64,000 nt of DNA, from the NCBI GenBank assembly GCA_003223515.1, contig QHVI01000030.1, forward strand, positions 62,001 through 126,000, written 5' to 3'. The notes under the pieces are model-generated. The model made no database searches and was not told the DNA's origin. It was given only the letters and a program-made list of their open reading frames with translations. Positions 51,663 through 59,768 of this stretch are shown piece after piece; the first letter of the stretch is position 1; every line of letters starts with the position of its first letter. This DNA is from Candidatus Angelobacter sp. Gp1-AA117 (lineage in GTDB: Bacteria > Acidobacteriota > Terriglobia > Terriglobales > Acidobacteriaceae). The translations under genes and the position numbers were made by a program.

Positions 51663-53345
51663 TTACGTTTGCAACACCCCGACTTTGAATTCCGCTACTT
51701 CGGGATTCAGCGATGCTGCTTCTAGCGCCGTAATTAATGCCTGCCTCGTTTCCACCGGATCGATGATCTTATCGATCCACAATCTGGCAGCGCCGTAACG
51801 CGGATCAGCCTGGTGGTCGTAGATCGCCTTGGTCGAGTTGTACAGCTCCTGTTTTTCCTGGTCGCTCAGCTTCTTGCCGCCGCGCTCCAGTTGCTTGATC
51901 TTGATCTCCACCAGCGTTCCGGCCGCCGATGCGCCGCTCATCACGGCATAACGCGCTGTTGGCCACGCAAAAAGAAATCTCGGGTCATACGCTTTGCCGC
52001 ACATCGCGTAATGACCGGCGCCGAATGAGCCGCCGATGATGACGGTGATCTTAGGCACCACGGAATTAGATACGGCATTCACCATCTTGGCTCCAGCTTT
52101 AATAATGCCGCTCCATTCGGCGTCGCGCCCCACCATGAAACCGTTTACGTCGTGCAGGAAGACCAGGGGGATCAGGTTTTGATTACAGTCCATGATGAAG
52201 CGCGCAGCTTTTTCAGCGCTTTCGGTGTAGATCACGCGGCCAAACTCCACGCGCTTTTCGCCCGAGTGCGTATCGGTCTGCTGCACGTGCATGCTCTGGT
52301 TGGCGACCAGGCCTACGGCAAAACCGCCAATACGGGCATATCCGCAGATTACCGTCTTGCCATATTCGGCTTTGTATTCATCCATGCGGCTGCCATCTAC
52401 AATGCGCGCAATGATCTCTTTCATGTCATATGGACGCGCCGCATCAGACTCAAAAATTCCATAAATTTCTTCCGCCGCATAGGCCGGTTCTTCTGTCTTG
52501 GTACGGTCAAAGCGCGCGGTGGGTTTGTGTCCCAGCTTGCTTACCAGCGAGCGGATGCGCTCAATACAGATATGATCATTGGCTTCGCGGTAATCGACTG
52601 TTCCGGCGATCTGCGCATGCATGGCCGCGCCGCCCAGCTCTTCTGCCGAATATTTGGCTCCAATCGCTGCCTGCACCAGCGCCGGACCAGCCAGGAAGAG
52701 GCCGCTGCCCTCGGTCATCAGAATGGTGTCGCACATCACCGGCAGGTAAGCGCCTCCGGCCACGCACATGCCCATGATGGCAGTGATCTGCGGAATGCCT
52801 TTGGCGGACATCACCGCATTGTTGCGAAAGACGCGGCCAAAATCGTCAGTATCAGGAAACACATCTTCCTGCAGAGGCAGGAAGACGCCGGCCGAGTCCA
52901 CTAGATAGATGGTGGGAATATGGTTCTCAATGGCAATGTTCTGCGCCCGGATGACCTTCTTTGCGGTCATGGGGAAGAATGCCCCGGCTTTGACGGTGGC
53001 ATCGTTCACAATCAGCATGAACTGGCGTCCATGAATGCGCGCCAGCCCCGTGACCACGCCCGCCGCAGGAGCCCCGCCCCACTCTTCGTACATCTCGTAG
53101 GCGGCGTAAATTCCCAACTCGAAAAATTCGGTATTGCGGTCAATCAGCAGGTCGATGCGCTCACGTGCAGTAAGACGTTTTTTCCCGTGCTGCGACTCAA
53201 TGGCTTTTGGTCCCCCGCCTTGGCGTATCTGCTCCTCTTCATTGCGGATGGCGGAGACAAGCTCGGCCATGCTGCGCATGTTCTTTTCAAAGCGGGCGGA
53301 GGTAGGGTCAATCTTGGACGTGAGTTTATTCAACTGGTCAGCCAT
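51663..53345 (-). CDS. Acyl-CoA carboxylase, carboxyltransferase (beta) subunit
   Basis: The 560-residue protein has the two crotonase-like halves of biotin-dependent carboxyltransferases: GGAPAAGVVTGLARIHGRQF and VDSAGVFLPLQEDVFPDTDD in the N-half, then VFLHDVNGFMVGRDAEWSGI, IIGGSFGAGHYAMCGKAYDP and WPTARYAVMSGASAAGTL in the C-half. Best fit is the methylcrotonyl-CoA carboxylase beta subunit, given HMG-CoA lyase downstream, but propionyl- or geranyl-type cannot be excluded. The biotin carboxylase subunit is not in this window. Confidence 0.93.
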   Translation of the reverse strand: MADQLNKLTSKIDPTSARFEKNMRSMAELVSAIRNEEEQIRQGGGPKAIESQHGKKRLTARERIDLLIDRNTEFFELGIYAAYEMYEEWGGAPAAGVVTGLARIHGRQFMLIVNDATVKAGAFFPMTAKKVIRAQNIAIENHIPTIYLVDSAGVFLPLQEDVFPDTDDFGRVFRNNAVMSAKGIPQITAIMGMCVAGGAYLPVMCDTILMTEGSGLFLAGPALVQAAIGAKYSAEELGGAAMHAQIAGTVDYREANDHICIERIRSLVSKLGHKPTARFDRTKTEEPAYAAEEIYGIFESDAARPYDMKEIIARIVDGSRMDEYKAEYGKTVICGYARIGGFAVGLVANQSMHVQQTDTHSGEKRVEFGRVIYTESAEKAARFIMDCNQNLIPLVFLHDVNGFMVGRDAEWSGIIKAGAKMVNAVSNSVVPKITVIIGGSFGAGHYAMCGKAYDPRFLFAWPTARYAVMSGASAAGTLVEIKIKQLERGGKKLSDQEKQELYNSTKAIYDHQADPRYGAARLWIDKIIDPVETRQALITALEAASLNPEVAEFKVGVLQT

Positions 53346-53454
53346 AGCGTTTCAAGGCAAACCAGCTAGAGTAAATGAGCGGGAGAAGAGGGTGCAACGA
53401 CCGCTCCCTCTGGTCCGACTGGTACGGGTATAATGCTACCCGTCTGAAGTCACA

Positions 53455-53622
53455 ATGAGGACTGGAAACACAATTGTTGGAAGCTTTCTGGCTTTCTTTT
53501 TTATGATGCTGTCCGTCATGGTGGCTTTCCGTGGCGGCAATCTGGTTATCCTGATGTTGTGCGCAGCAGCTTTTGCTTCAGGCGCTACATACTTCTTCGT
53601 ATTCTTCTTCGGGAAGAGGTAA
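53455..53622 (+). CDS. Possible small two-span membrane protein (55 aa)
   Basis: The frame MRTGNTIVGSFLAFFFMMLS ... VMVAFRGGNLVILMLCAAAF ... GATYFFVFFFGKR makes two plausible membrane helices with basic ends. There is no clear ribosome site. TATAATG about 20 bases upstream could be a -10 element for a nearly leaderless message. A longer frame on the other strand is not preferred. Confidence 0.4.
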   Translation: MRTGNTIVGSFLAFFFMMLSVMVAFRGGNLVILMLCAAAFASGATYFFVFFFGKR

Positions 53623-53710
53623 TCCCCAGCCAAATCGGCAGTTCTGACGAGCAATTTCCCCCTAAACTGCTGTAAACTAAGAGTTCCCCGCAAATTCATG
53701 GAGGGATGTT

Positions 53711-55237
53711 CTGAAGCTCAGGATTCAACTGCTTTTCCTATCTTGTGTCGCCTTTGCCGCCTCCGGCAGCCTGTTTGCTCAAACCACCAAGGCGCAGCTC
53801 GAGGTCAGTGAAACTATTTTCACCATGGCTGCAGCCCTGAATAGCTGCGGCTATGATGCTGGTCTTGATAACTCCTTGCCCTTGCGGCAGACGATTCGTA
53901 CTGAGGTACAGCAGGCCATCCAGAAAACCCCTGAAGCCACCAGGGCACAGCAGTTGGTCTGTAAATTTCAGCGCGAGCACACGCCTGCCGATCCGGCCCG
54001 TGACATCCCTCAATACATATCTTTAGCCATTGATATGGGCGAGGCCCCGGCGTTCAAGCCCACCTTGCCTGAAGCCGATCTTCCACCCGATGCTGCCCAG
54101 GTGCTGGGCATTGTCAACCTGTTGCAGAACTTCTATCAGACGTCGGGGCTTCATGCTATCTGGCAGAAACATCAGCCTGAATACGAAGAGCAGATTCAGC
54201 GCTTCCATGATCCTGTCGCCAATGTCATCACCCAGACTGATCTCTACCTGAAGCTGCCTTTCAGCAGTTATTTGGGAAGAAAATTCGTCATTTATCTGGA
54301 GCCATTGCTGGCCCCCTCACAGATCAACTCTCGCAACTACGGCGACAATTACTTCCTGGTTGCTTCTCCGTCCGAGCAGGGTGCGGAGCCGTTGCGGCTG
54401 CATGAGATTCGCCATACATATTTGCATTACGTCCTTGATCCTATGGCGCTGAAACATGCGCGCAGCATCAAGCGCCTTGATCCCATACTCGAGAGCGTTC
54501 AGACTGCTCCGCTGGAGCCTTCGTATAAGGAAGACATCACTCTTCTGGTGAACGAGTCGCTCATCCGGGCGATCGAAGCGCGCACCTTGCCCGCAGCCAG
54601 GAACAACGAGGAACCCCGGCTGGCTTCCATGCAGCACTCCATGGAAGAAGGTTTCATTCTCACGCGTTATTTCTATGACACTCTGGCGAAGTTTGAAAAA
54701 GAAGCCACCGGCCTCAAGGACGCATACGGTGACTTCCTCTACAACATCGACATAAACCACGAGAAGAAGCGCGCAGCCGAGATTACGTTTGCTTCGCACG
54801 CTGCACCTGAAGTCGTCAGCGCATCCAAACAGTTAGCACACGATGACAAGCTGCTGGATCATGCCGAGCAACGGCTGGTGGATGGCGATGTCGCCGGTGC
54901 ACAGAAGCTCGCGCAGGAAGCGCTCAGTGATCCCAGGAGCAATCAGGAGCCCGGACGCGCTCTCTTCATTCTCGCTCGCGCCGCGACGCGGGCCGGTGAT
55001 ATGGAAGGCGCACGCAGCTATTTCGAGAAGGCCGTACAGGCAGCGCATGACCCCCGCACGCTGGCCTGGAGCCATATCTATCTGGGCAGGATTTTTGACA
55101 TTCAGGAAAAGCGCGATGTCGCGGTATCGCATTACCGCGCAGCCCTGGAAGCCGGTGACCCCACGCCGGACACCAAAGCGGCAGCCGAAAAGGGATTGGC
55201 TAACCCTTACGCTCCTCCGCGCGCGCCGCAGCATTAG
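53711..55237 (+). CDS. Secreted TPR-containing hypothetical protein, possible CTG start
   Basis: The conventional ATG at 53825 would cut off a clean in-frame signal peptide (KLRIQLLFLSCVAFAASGSL, then FAQ). That peptide is preceded by CTG at 53711, and GGAGGG lies about 7 bases before it. No ATG, GTG or TTG is in frame there, so CTG initiation is likely. The protein would have 508 residues: a helical N-domain, a middle with RLHEIRHTYLHYVLDPMALK (His residues that could bind metal) and C-terminal TPR-like repeats (AAEQRL-, GRALFILARAATRAGDMEGA, AVSHYRAALEAGDPTPDT). No enzyme family was recognised. Confidence 0.75.
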   Translation: MKLRIQLLFLSCVAFAASGSLFAQTTKAQLEVSETIFTMAAALNSCGYDAGLDNSLPLRQTIRTEVQQAIQKTPEATRAQQLVCKFQREHTPADPARDIPQYISLAIDMGEAPAFKPTLPEADLPPDAAQVLGIVNLLQNFYQTSGLHAIWQKHQPEYEEQIQRFHDPVANVITQTDLYLKLPFSSYLGRKFVIYLEPLLAPSQINSRNYGDNYFLVASPSEQGAEPLRLHEIRHTYLHYVLDPMALKHARSIKRLDPILESVQTAPLEPSYKEDITLLVNESLIRAIEARTLPAARNNEEPRLASMQHSMEEGFILTRYFYDTLAKFEKEATGLKDAYGDFLYNIDINHEKKRAAEITFASHAAPEVVSASKQLAHDDKLLDHAEQRLVDGDVAGAQKLAQEALSDPRSNQEPGRALFILARAATRAGDMEGARSYFEKAVQAAHDPRTLAWSHIYLGRIFDIQEKRDVAVSHYRAALEAGDPTPDTKAAAEKGLANPYAPPRAPQH

Positions 55238-55255
55238 TCTGGAGAAGGAATTCGC

Positions 55256-56056
55256 ATGAAGCAGGTAAAGACTCTTTTATGGATCGCCACCTTGATGTGG
55301 GGTACGTTGCTGTGCGCTCAGCAGCCATCAGCAGGAGCCAGCCAGGCAGGCACGCAGCCGCAGTCTGCGGGCAAGCGTGCACCACAAGCCAGGACCCAGC
55401 AGGAATTCGACGATTACAACAAGGCATATGCGCTTTCCGGCGGAGCGGCGGTAGAAAAAGCAGCCAACGAGTTTACGATCAAATACCCCAGTAGCGAATT
55501 GCGCAGCTATCTCTATTCCAAGGCCATGCACGAATACCAGAATGAGAACAATCCCGGGAAAATGCTGGCCATGGGCGAGAAAGTGCTGGTGCTTGATCCC
55601 GATAATCCTATCGCCCTGGTGCTCACCGCTACCGTTCTTGCAGACAGCTTGAGCGACGCAGACCAGGATCGCGACCAGAAGATTGCCGAGATCAAGAAAA
55701 ACGCCAACCACACGCTGGAAACCGTGGACTCATCTTTCACGCCGCCTCCGGAGGCCTCTCCCGATCAGGTTGCGGCGTACAAGAGCACATTGCAGTCTAT
55801 GGCACACTCGGCGCTCGGCATTATGGAATTGAAGACCGATGACAATGCCACAGCCGAAAAGGACCTGAAGCTGGCCGCGGAGTTGAACAAGACCCAGCCC
55901 GATCCGTATATCTGGTACCACCTGGCCCTGGCCCAGGATCACCAGCAGAAATATAAGGAGGTAACGTATGAGGAAAGAAGATTTCAAAGCTTTAGAAGCG
56001 GCCATCGGACACTCCTTCCAACGTCCGGAGCTGCTGGAGCGCGCGCTCACTCATAG
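55256..56056 (+). CDS. Secreted TPR protein whose tail overlaps rnc
   Basis: A signal peptide (LLWIATLMWGTLLCAQQ) precedes a Gln/Ala-rich stretch and TPR-like helices (MHEYQNENNPGKMLAMGEKV, PIALVLTATVLADSLSDADQ, MAHSALGIMELKTDDNATAE). The normal repeat pattern ends at YIWYHLALAQDHQQKYKE. The final 30 residues are read from the first 89 bp of rnc in another frame and look random, so an ancestral 3' end was probably lost in a deletion joining it to rnc. It follows the previous TPR gene by 18 bp. Confidence 0.8.
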   Translation: MKQVKTLLWIATLMWGTLLCAQQPSAGASQAGTQPQSAGKRAPQARTQQEFDDYNKAYALSGGAAVEKAANEFTIKYPSSELRSYLYSKAMHEYQNENNPGKMLAMGEKVLVLDPDNPIALVLTATVLADSLSDADQDRDQKIAEIKKNANHTLETVDSSFTPPPEASPDQVAAYKSTLQSMAHSALGIMELKTDDNATAEKDLKLAAELNKTQPDPYIWYHLALAQDHQQKYKEVTYEERRFQSFRSGHRTLLPTSGAAGARAHS

Positions 56057-56732
56057 CTCTCATGCGCATGAAGAATCTAAAGCTGCGGGCGAAAATGCCG
56101 GGGAGGGGAGGCAGGACAACGAGCAGTTTGAGTTCATGGGCGACGCCGTTCTGGGGCTGGTAACCAGCGAACTTCTGGTGGAGCGTTTCCCTGGTTTTCA
56201 TGAAGGACAGTTATCGAAGCTCAAGGCGCACCTGGTCAGCGGTGGTCATCTGGTGCGCGCGGCTTTGCGCTTTGATGTAGGAAAATATCTGCGCCTGGGA
56301 CGCGGCGAGGAACGGAGCGGAGGCCGCTCCAAGTCGGCGCTGCTTTCGGATGCATTGGAAGCCCTCATCGCAGCGATGTACCTGGATGCCGGATTTGAAA
56401 TAACCCGCGCATTTATCATCCGGCAGATTCTTGAGCCCGAACTGGAGCGCGTGATTGTCGAAGGCGATGGCGAGTTCAGCCTTACCGATTACAAGTCGGC
56501 GTTGCAGGAACTGCTGCAATCCAGCGGTCGTGCTCAGCCCGTGTATGTCACCGTGAAAGAAGATGGCCCTGATCATCGCAAAGTCTTTACGGTAGAGGCG
56601 CGCATCTATATCCAGGGGCAGCATCATCCCGAATATGTGACCCGCGCCGAAGGCGCAACCAAAAAGAAAGCGGAGCAACTGGCGGCCAAGCAGGCGCTTG
56701 AACATATGCGTCCTCAAGCTCAGAGCTTATGA
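55968..56732 (+). CDS. rnc: Ribonuclease III
   Basis: The start has a strong site (AAGGAGGT) eight bases upstream. The 254-residue enzyme has the signature FEFMGDAVLGLVTSELL with catalytic Glu/Asp (E55, D59), the LERALTHSSHAHEESK dimer helix, ALLSDALEALIAAMYLDAGF with the second acidic pair, and a C-terminal double-stranded RNA-binding domain (DYKSALQELLQSSGRAQPVY). It processes rRNA and other duplex RNAs. Its stop overlaps lepB by ATGA. Confidence 0.97.
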   Translation: MRKEDFKALEAAIGHSFQRPELLERALTHSSHAHEESKAAGENAGEGRQDNEQFEFMGDAVLGLVTSELLVERFPGFHEGQLSKLKAHLVSGGHLVRAALRFDVGKYLRLGRGEERSGGRSKSALLSDALEALIAAMYLDAGFEITRAFIIRQILEPELERVIVEGDGEFSLTDYKSALQELLQSSGRAQPVYVTVKEDGPDHRKVFTVEARIYIQGQHHPEYVTRAEGATKKKAEQLAAKQALEHMRPQAQSL

Positions 56733-57709
56733 CAATTGATCCGGAAAAGAACGTTCCTGAAAGCAACCTGGAACCGGCGGCCGCCAGCGATTCCGCTAAG
56801 GTGAATGGCAATTCCGCGCATCCGTGCGCTGCCGGGCAGCAAGGCGCGCCTGTTCCAGCCCATGAAAACGCTCCTGTTCCGGAAGAAGAAATCAGCACCG
56901 CTCCGCCTATTGTTTTTGACGATGCTCCCGAGCAGAGGGAAGAGCATGTAATCCTCGAACCTGAGGAAGAAGATGTCTCTCCGCAGATCGATCCCGGCTA
57001 CAGCAGCCTTCAATCTTTCCTGTCGGTCATCGTAATCGCGCTGTTTGTGATCACCTTTGTGGTGCAGGCTTTCCAGATTCCCTCTGAATCCATGGAGCGC
57101 ACTCTGCTGATTGGCGATTATCTGCTGGTGGATAAAGTTCATTTCGGCAGCACCACCGGCCCCTTGAGTCATCTGCTTCCCTATCGCGACATCCGCCGTG
57201 GCGATATCGTTGTGTTCCATTACCCGATTGATCCTACCCAGCATTTCGTCAAGCGCGTGATCGGCATACCCGGTGATCATATTCGCGTGGTGGACAAAAA
57301 TGTCTATGTCAATGAGGTTTACGCGCCGGAGAGCTACGTGATTCACAAGACGCCCAACTACGAACCTTTCCGCGATAACTTCCCGGTGGAGAATGACTAC
57401 ACCGGCCAGGAAGACCGCAAGTGGCGGGGATCAATGCGCCAGTATCTCAACCATGGTGAACTGGTGGTTCCGCCCGGAGAATACTTCGTGATGGGAGACA
57501 ATCGCGATCTGAGCCTTGACAGCCGTTACTGGGGATTCGTCCCTCGCGACAACATTGTGGGCCGCCCGCTGGTGATTTATCTCTCGTTGCGCGAAGGACG
57601 AGAGCCGCATCCCTACGCTGCCGATAATCCATCCTTTGGTTCCGGCAGCGTTCTCGCCCATGTCTGGCAATTCGCCCGCTGGGACAGGATGTTTCACCTG
57701 GTGCGTTAA
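56729..57709 (+). CDS. lepB: Signal peptidase I with long N-terminal extension
   Basis: The start overlaps the rnc stop (ATGA). The first 90 residues are an acidic, disordered extension. A membrane segment (about 97-115) follows, then the catalytic region QIPSESMERTLLIGDYLLVD (Ser121), the Lys in QHFVKRVIGIPGDHIRVVD, and the GDNRDLSLDSRYWGFVPRDN box. It cleaves signal peptides of exported proteins. A second lepB lies 1.2 kb downstream, so signal peptidase is duplicated here. Confidence 0.96.
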   Translation: MTIDPEKNVPESNLEPAAASDSAKVNGNSAHPCAAGQQGAPVPAHENAPVPEEEISTAPPIVFDDAPEQREEHVILEPEEEDVSPQIDPGYSSLQSFLSVIVIALFVITFVVQAFQIPSESMERTLLIGDYLLVDKVHFGSTTGPLSHLLPYRDIRRGDIVVFHYPIDPTQHFVKRVIGIPGDHIRVVDKNVYVNEVYAPESYVIHKTPNYEPFRDNFPVENDYTGQEDRKWRGSMRQYLNHGELVVPPGEYFVMGDNRDLSLDSRYWGFVPRDNIVGRPLVIYLSLREGREPHPYAADNPSFGSGSVLAHVWQFARWDRMFHLVR

Positions 57710-57790
57710 GCAGTTCCTTAGTCCCCAAAGAACAAACGAAGTTCTTCAAAACTAGTGCGGCAGCGTCCCGAGTCCGAATTGAATTCCTGA

Positions 57791-58717
57791 CTACGCCGCC
57801 TCCCGCTCCGCAATCACTCTATCGCCCAATTGCGGATACTTCTCCACCAGCGACTCCGGCGCTTTCACCTTCTTGCCTGACAAAAGGCTTTTCAACTCCA
57901 GCGCATTGACCGCTGCCTGACCCTTTGGATGATTATTGGCCACTACGAAGGTCTTCTCGGCTTTCTTTGACATCTCTTTGACCCGATTCTCCACGCGCTC
58001 CAGCCGCTCGCCGGTGTAAAGGAAGTCGTAGCGCTCGTCACGGCTTTTCGAGTTGAACCATTTCTGGTAATTGCGTCCATGCATGCGCAAGTAAGCGAAA
58101 GGCGCAGTTACATAAGCAGTTCCGTCCAGGCTGTTGCCCAACCTCGGCTGATCGACATTGCAAAAGGCTACGTTGCGCTCCGTCAGTTCCCTGATCACCC
58201 ACTCGTCATTCCAGCTTGCATCGCGAAACTCAACCGCTAGCGGATACTCCCGGAACAAATTGGTCACGTCCAGCACGTGGTCCCAATTGCCATAGAGAGG
58301 ATCGGGGCTTTTCTTGTCTTTAAACCTGAAGGAGATGGGAAACTGCACGACCACGGCTCCAAGACGTCCGCCATTCATCAGCGGATCAAAACCGGCCCTT
58401 GCCTCGTCTACGTCTTTCTGCGTGTACTTGATGGTTTTGACTGAAGAGGATGTTTTCTTTGGTTCCGGCGCATGCGTAAACACCTGTGTCAGCTTGGCCG
58501 TGAACTGAAAATTGGGATTTACGCCGGCAACGTGATTGCACCAACTCTCCGCATCCTTCGGTTTCAGCGGGCCGTAGAACGAGGTATTGATCTCACAAAG
58601 GTCGAAATAGCGGGCCAGATAGACCAACTCATGTCCGTACTTCTTCTTGACATCCGCGGGATAGACGATGCCCTTCCAGTCTGGATACTGAAACCCGGCG
58701 GTGCCAAAGTAAATCAT
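57791..58717 (-). CDS. DUF72 (YecE-like) protein
   Basis: The 308-residue TIM-barrel-like protein starts MIYFGTAGFQYPDWKGIVYP and has FDLCEINTSFYGPLKPKDAE, NFQFTAKLTQVFTHAPEPKK and YPLAVEFRDASWNDEWVIRE, the standard DUF72 text. Biochemical role is unknown. It lies between the two lepB genes on the opposite strand. Confidence 0.92.
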   Translation of the reverse strand: MIYFGTAGFQYPDWKGIVYPADVKKKYGHELVYLARYFDLCEINTSFYGPLKPKDAESWCNHVAGVNPNFQFTAKLTQVFTHAPEPKKTSSSVKTIKYTQKDVDEARAGFDPLMNGGRLGAVVVQFPISFRFKDKKSPDPLYGNWDHVLDVTNLFREYPLAVEFRDASWNDEWVIRELTERNVAFCNVDQPRLGNSLDGTAYVTAPFAYLRMHGRNYQKWFNSKSRDERYDFLYTGERLERVENRVKEMSKKAEKTFVVANNHPKGQAAVNALELKSLLSGKKVKAPESLVEKYPQLGDRVIAEREAA

Positions 58718-58832
58718 CTGCGCACATATTTAGATGGGCACTCCTAACTCGCCGATTGCCAAAATTGCCATAAATGCCAAACTGAAACCATAGCGGTGCC
58801 AGAGGATTCATATCAAATGGCAGGAACGCGAA

Positions 58833-58881
58833 AGCCAAGAGCCAACAGCCAAAAGCTAATAGCCAAGAGCCAAAAGCCAAC
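58833..58881 (+). repeat. Heptamer tandem repeat (AGCCAAN x 7)
   Basis: Seven successive 7-bp units read AGCCAAG, AGCCAAC, AGCCAAA, AGCTAAT, AGCCAAG, AGCCAAA, AGCCAAC. Only the seventh position varies, apart from one unit with an extra change. The array is 50 bp before the start of lepB2 and may alter its upstream region by copy-number change. Confidence 0.75.
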
Positions 58882-58931
58882 ACCCAATCTGGTAAACTCT
58901 TCCTTCAGGACATCTGACTCCAGGAAGGTCC

Positions 58932-59702
58932 TTGTTGCCCTTGTTTAAGAAGACTGCAAAGCCAAAAGAGCCGCGTCCCAAAGAGACCTTGCCGGAATCG
59001 ATAGCGGGTATAGCTTCGGTGCTGGTTTCCGGCCTGTTTATCATCACCTTTATCGTGCAGGCGTTTGAGATTCCTTCCCGTTCCATGGAAGATACCCTGC
59101 TCGTCGGCGATCACGTTTTTGTCGACCGCCTGACAGCGATGAGTAAGGCCAGCTACGTTGGGCCGCTGGTCCCTTACCGTGAAATCAAGCATGGCGACAT
59201 CATTGTCTTTCTCTCCCCCCAGGAGCCGGGACTGCACGTGGTGAAGCGCATCATCGGGATTCCGGGAGACCGCATTCATTTGCGTCGAGGCGTGGTCTAT
59301 CGCAACGGCCAGGCCCTGAACGAGCCTTACGTAAAGTTGCTCGAACATAATTACGATCCTTACCGTGACGAGTTTCCCTCCGTCCCTCCCTCCGGCCAGG
59401 TGGCATGGTATTGGCCCATGATGCTGAAAGAACATATGCAGGGAGAGGATCTGGTAGTGCCCCCGGGCAATTATTTCGGTATGGGCGATGATCGCGAAGT
59501 CAGCCTCGACAGCCGTTATTGGGGCTTCATTCCCCAGGAAAACGTGATTGGCCGTCCACTGTTTATCTACTGGTCCTTTGAAACCCCCGAAGACCAGTAT
59601 CAGCACACCTCGATAAAGGAGCGCATCCAGTTCGTCTTTCATGTGATCATCCACTTCTTTGACAAGACGCAGTGGCGGCGCATGTTCCATCTGGTGCGCT
59701 GA
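58932..59702 (+). CDS. lepB: Signal peptidase I, second paralogue
   Basis: The best start is TTG 58932 (AGGAAGG just upstream), giving 256 residues; no earlier ATG exists in frame. The membrane segment (SVLVSGLFIITFIVQAF) is followed by EIPSRSMEDTLLVGDHVFVD (Ser51), VVKRIIGIPGDRIHLRRG (Lys) and the GDDREVSLDSRYWGFIPQEN box. It differs from the first copy by lacking the acidic N-terminal extension, and so may handle other substrates or be regulated separately. Confidence 0.95.
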   Translation: MLPLFKKTAKPKEPRPKETLPESIAGIASVLVSGLFIITFIVQAFEIPSRSMEDTLLVGDHVFVDRLTAMSKASYVGPLVPYREIKHGDIIVFLSPQEPGLHVVKRIIGIPGDRIHLRRGVVYRNGQALNEPYVKLLEHNYDPYRDEFPSVPPSGQVAWYWPMMLKEHMQGEDLVVPPGNYFGMGDDREVSLDSRYWGFIPQENVIGRPLFIYWSFETPEDQYQHTSIKERIQFVFHVIIHFFDKTQWRRMFHLVR

Positions 59703-59768
59703 TAGCGCAGGAACAGGGGTGGAAGTTTTGCCAGCGCTGCTACAATCGAGCTATCTGAAACCAGGATA

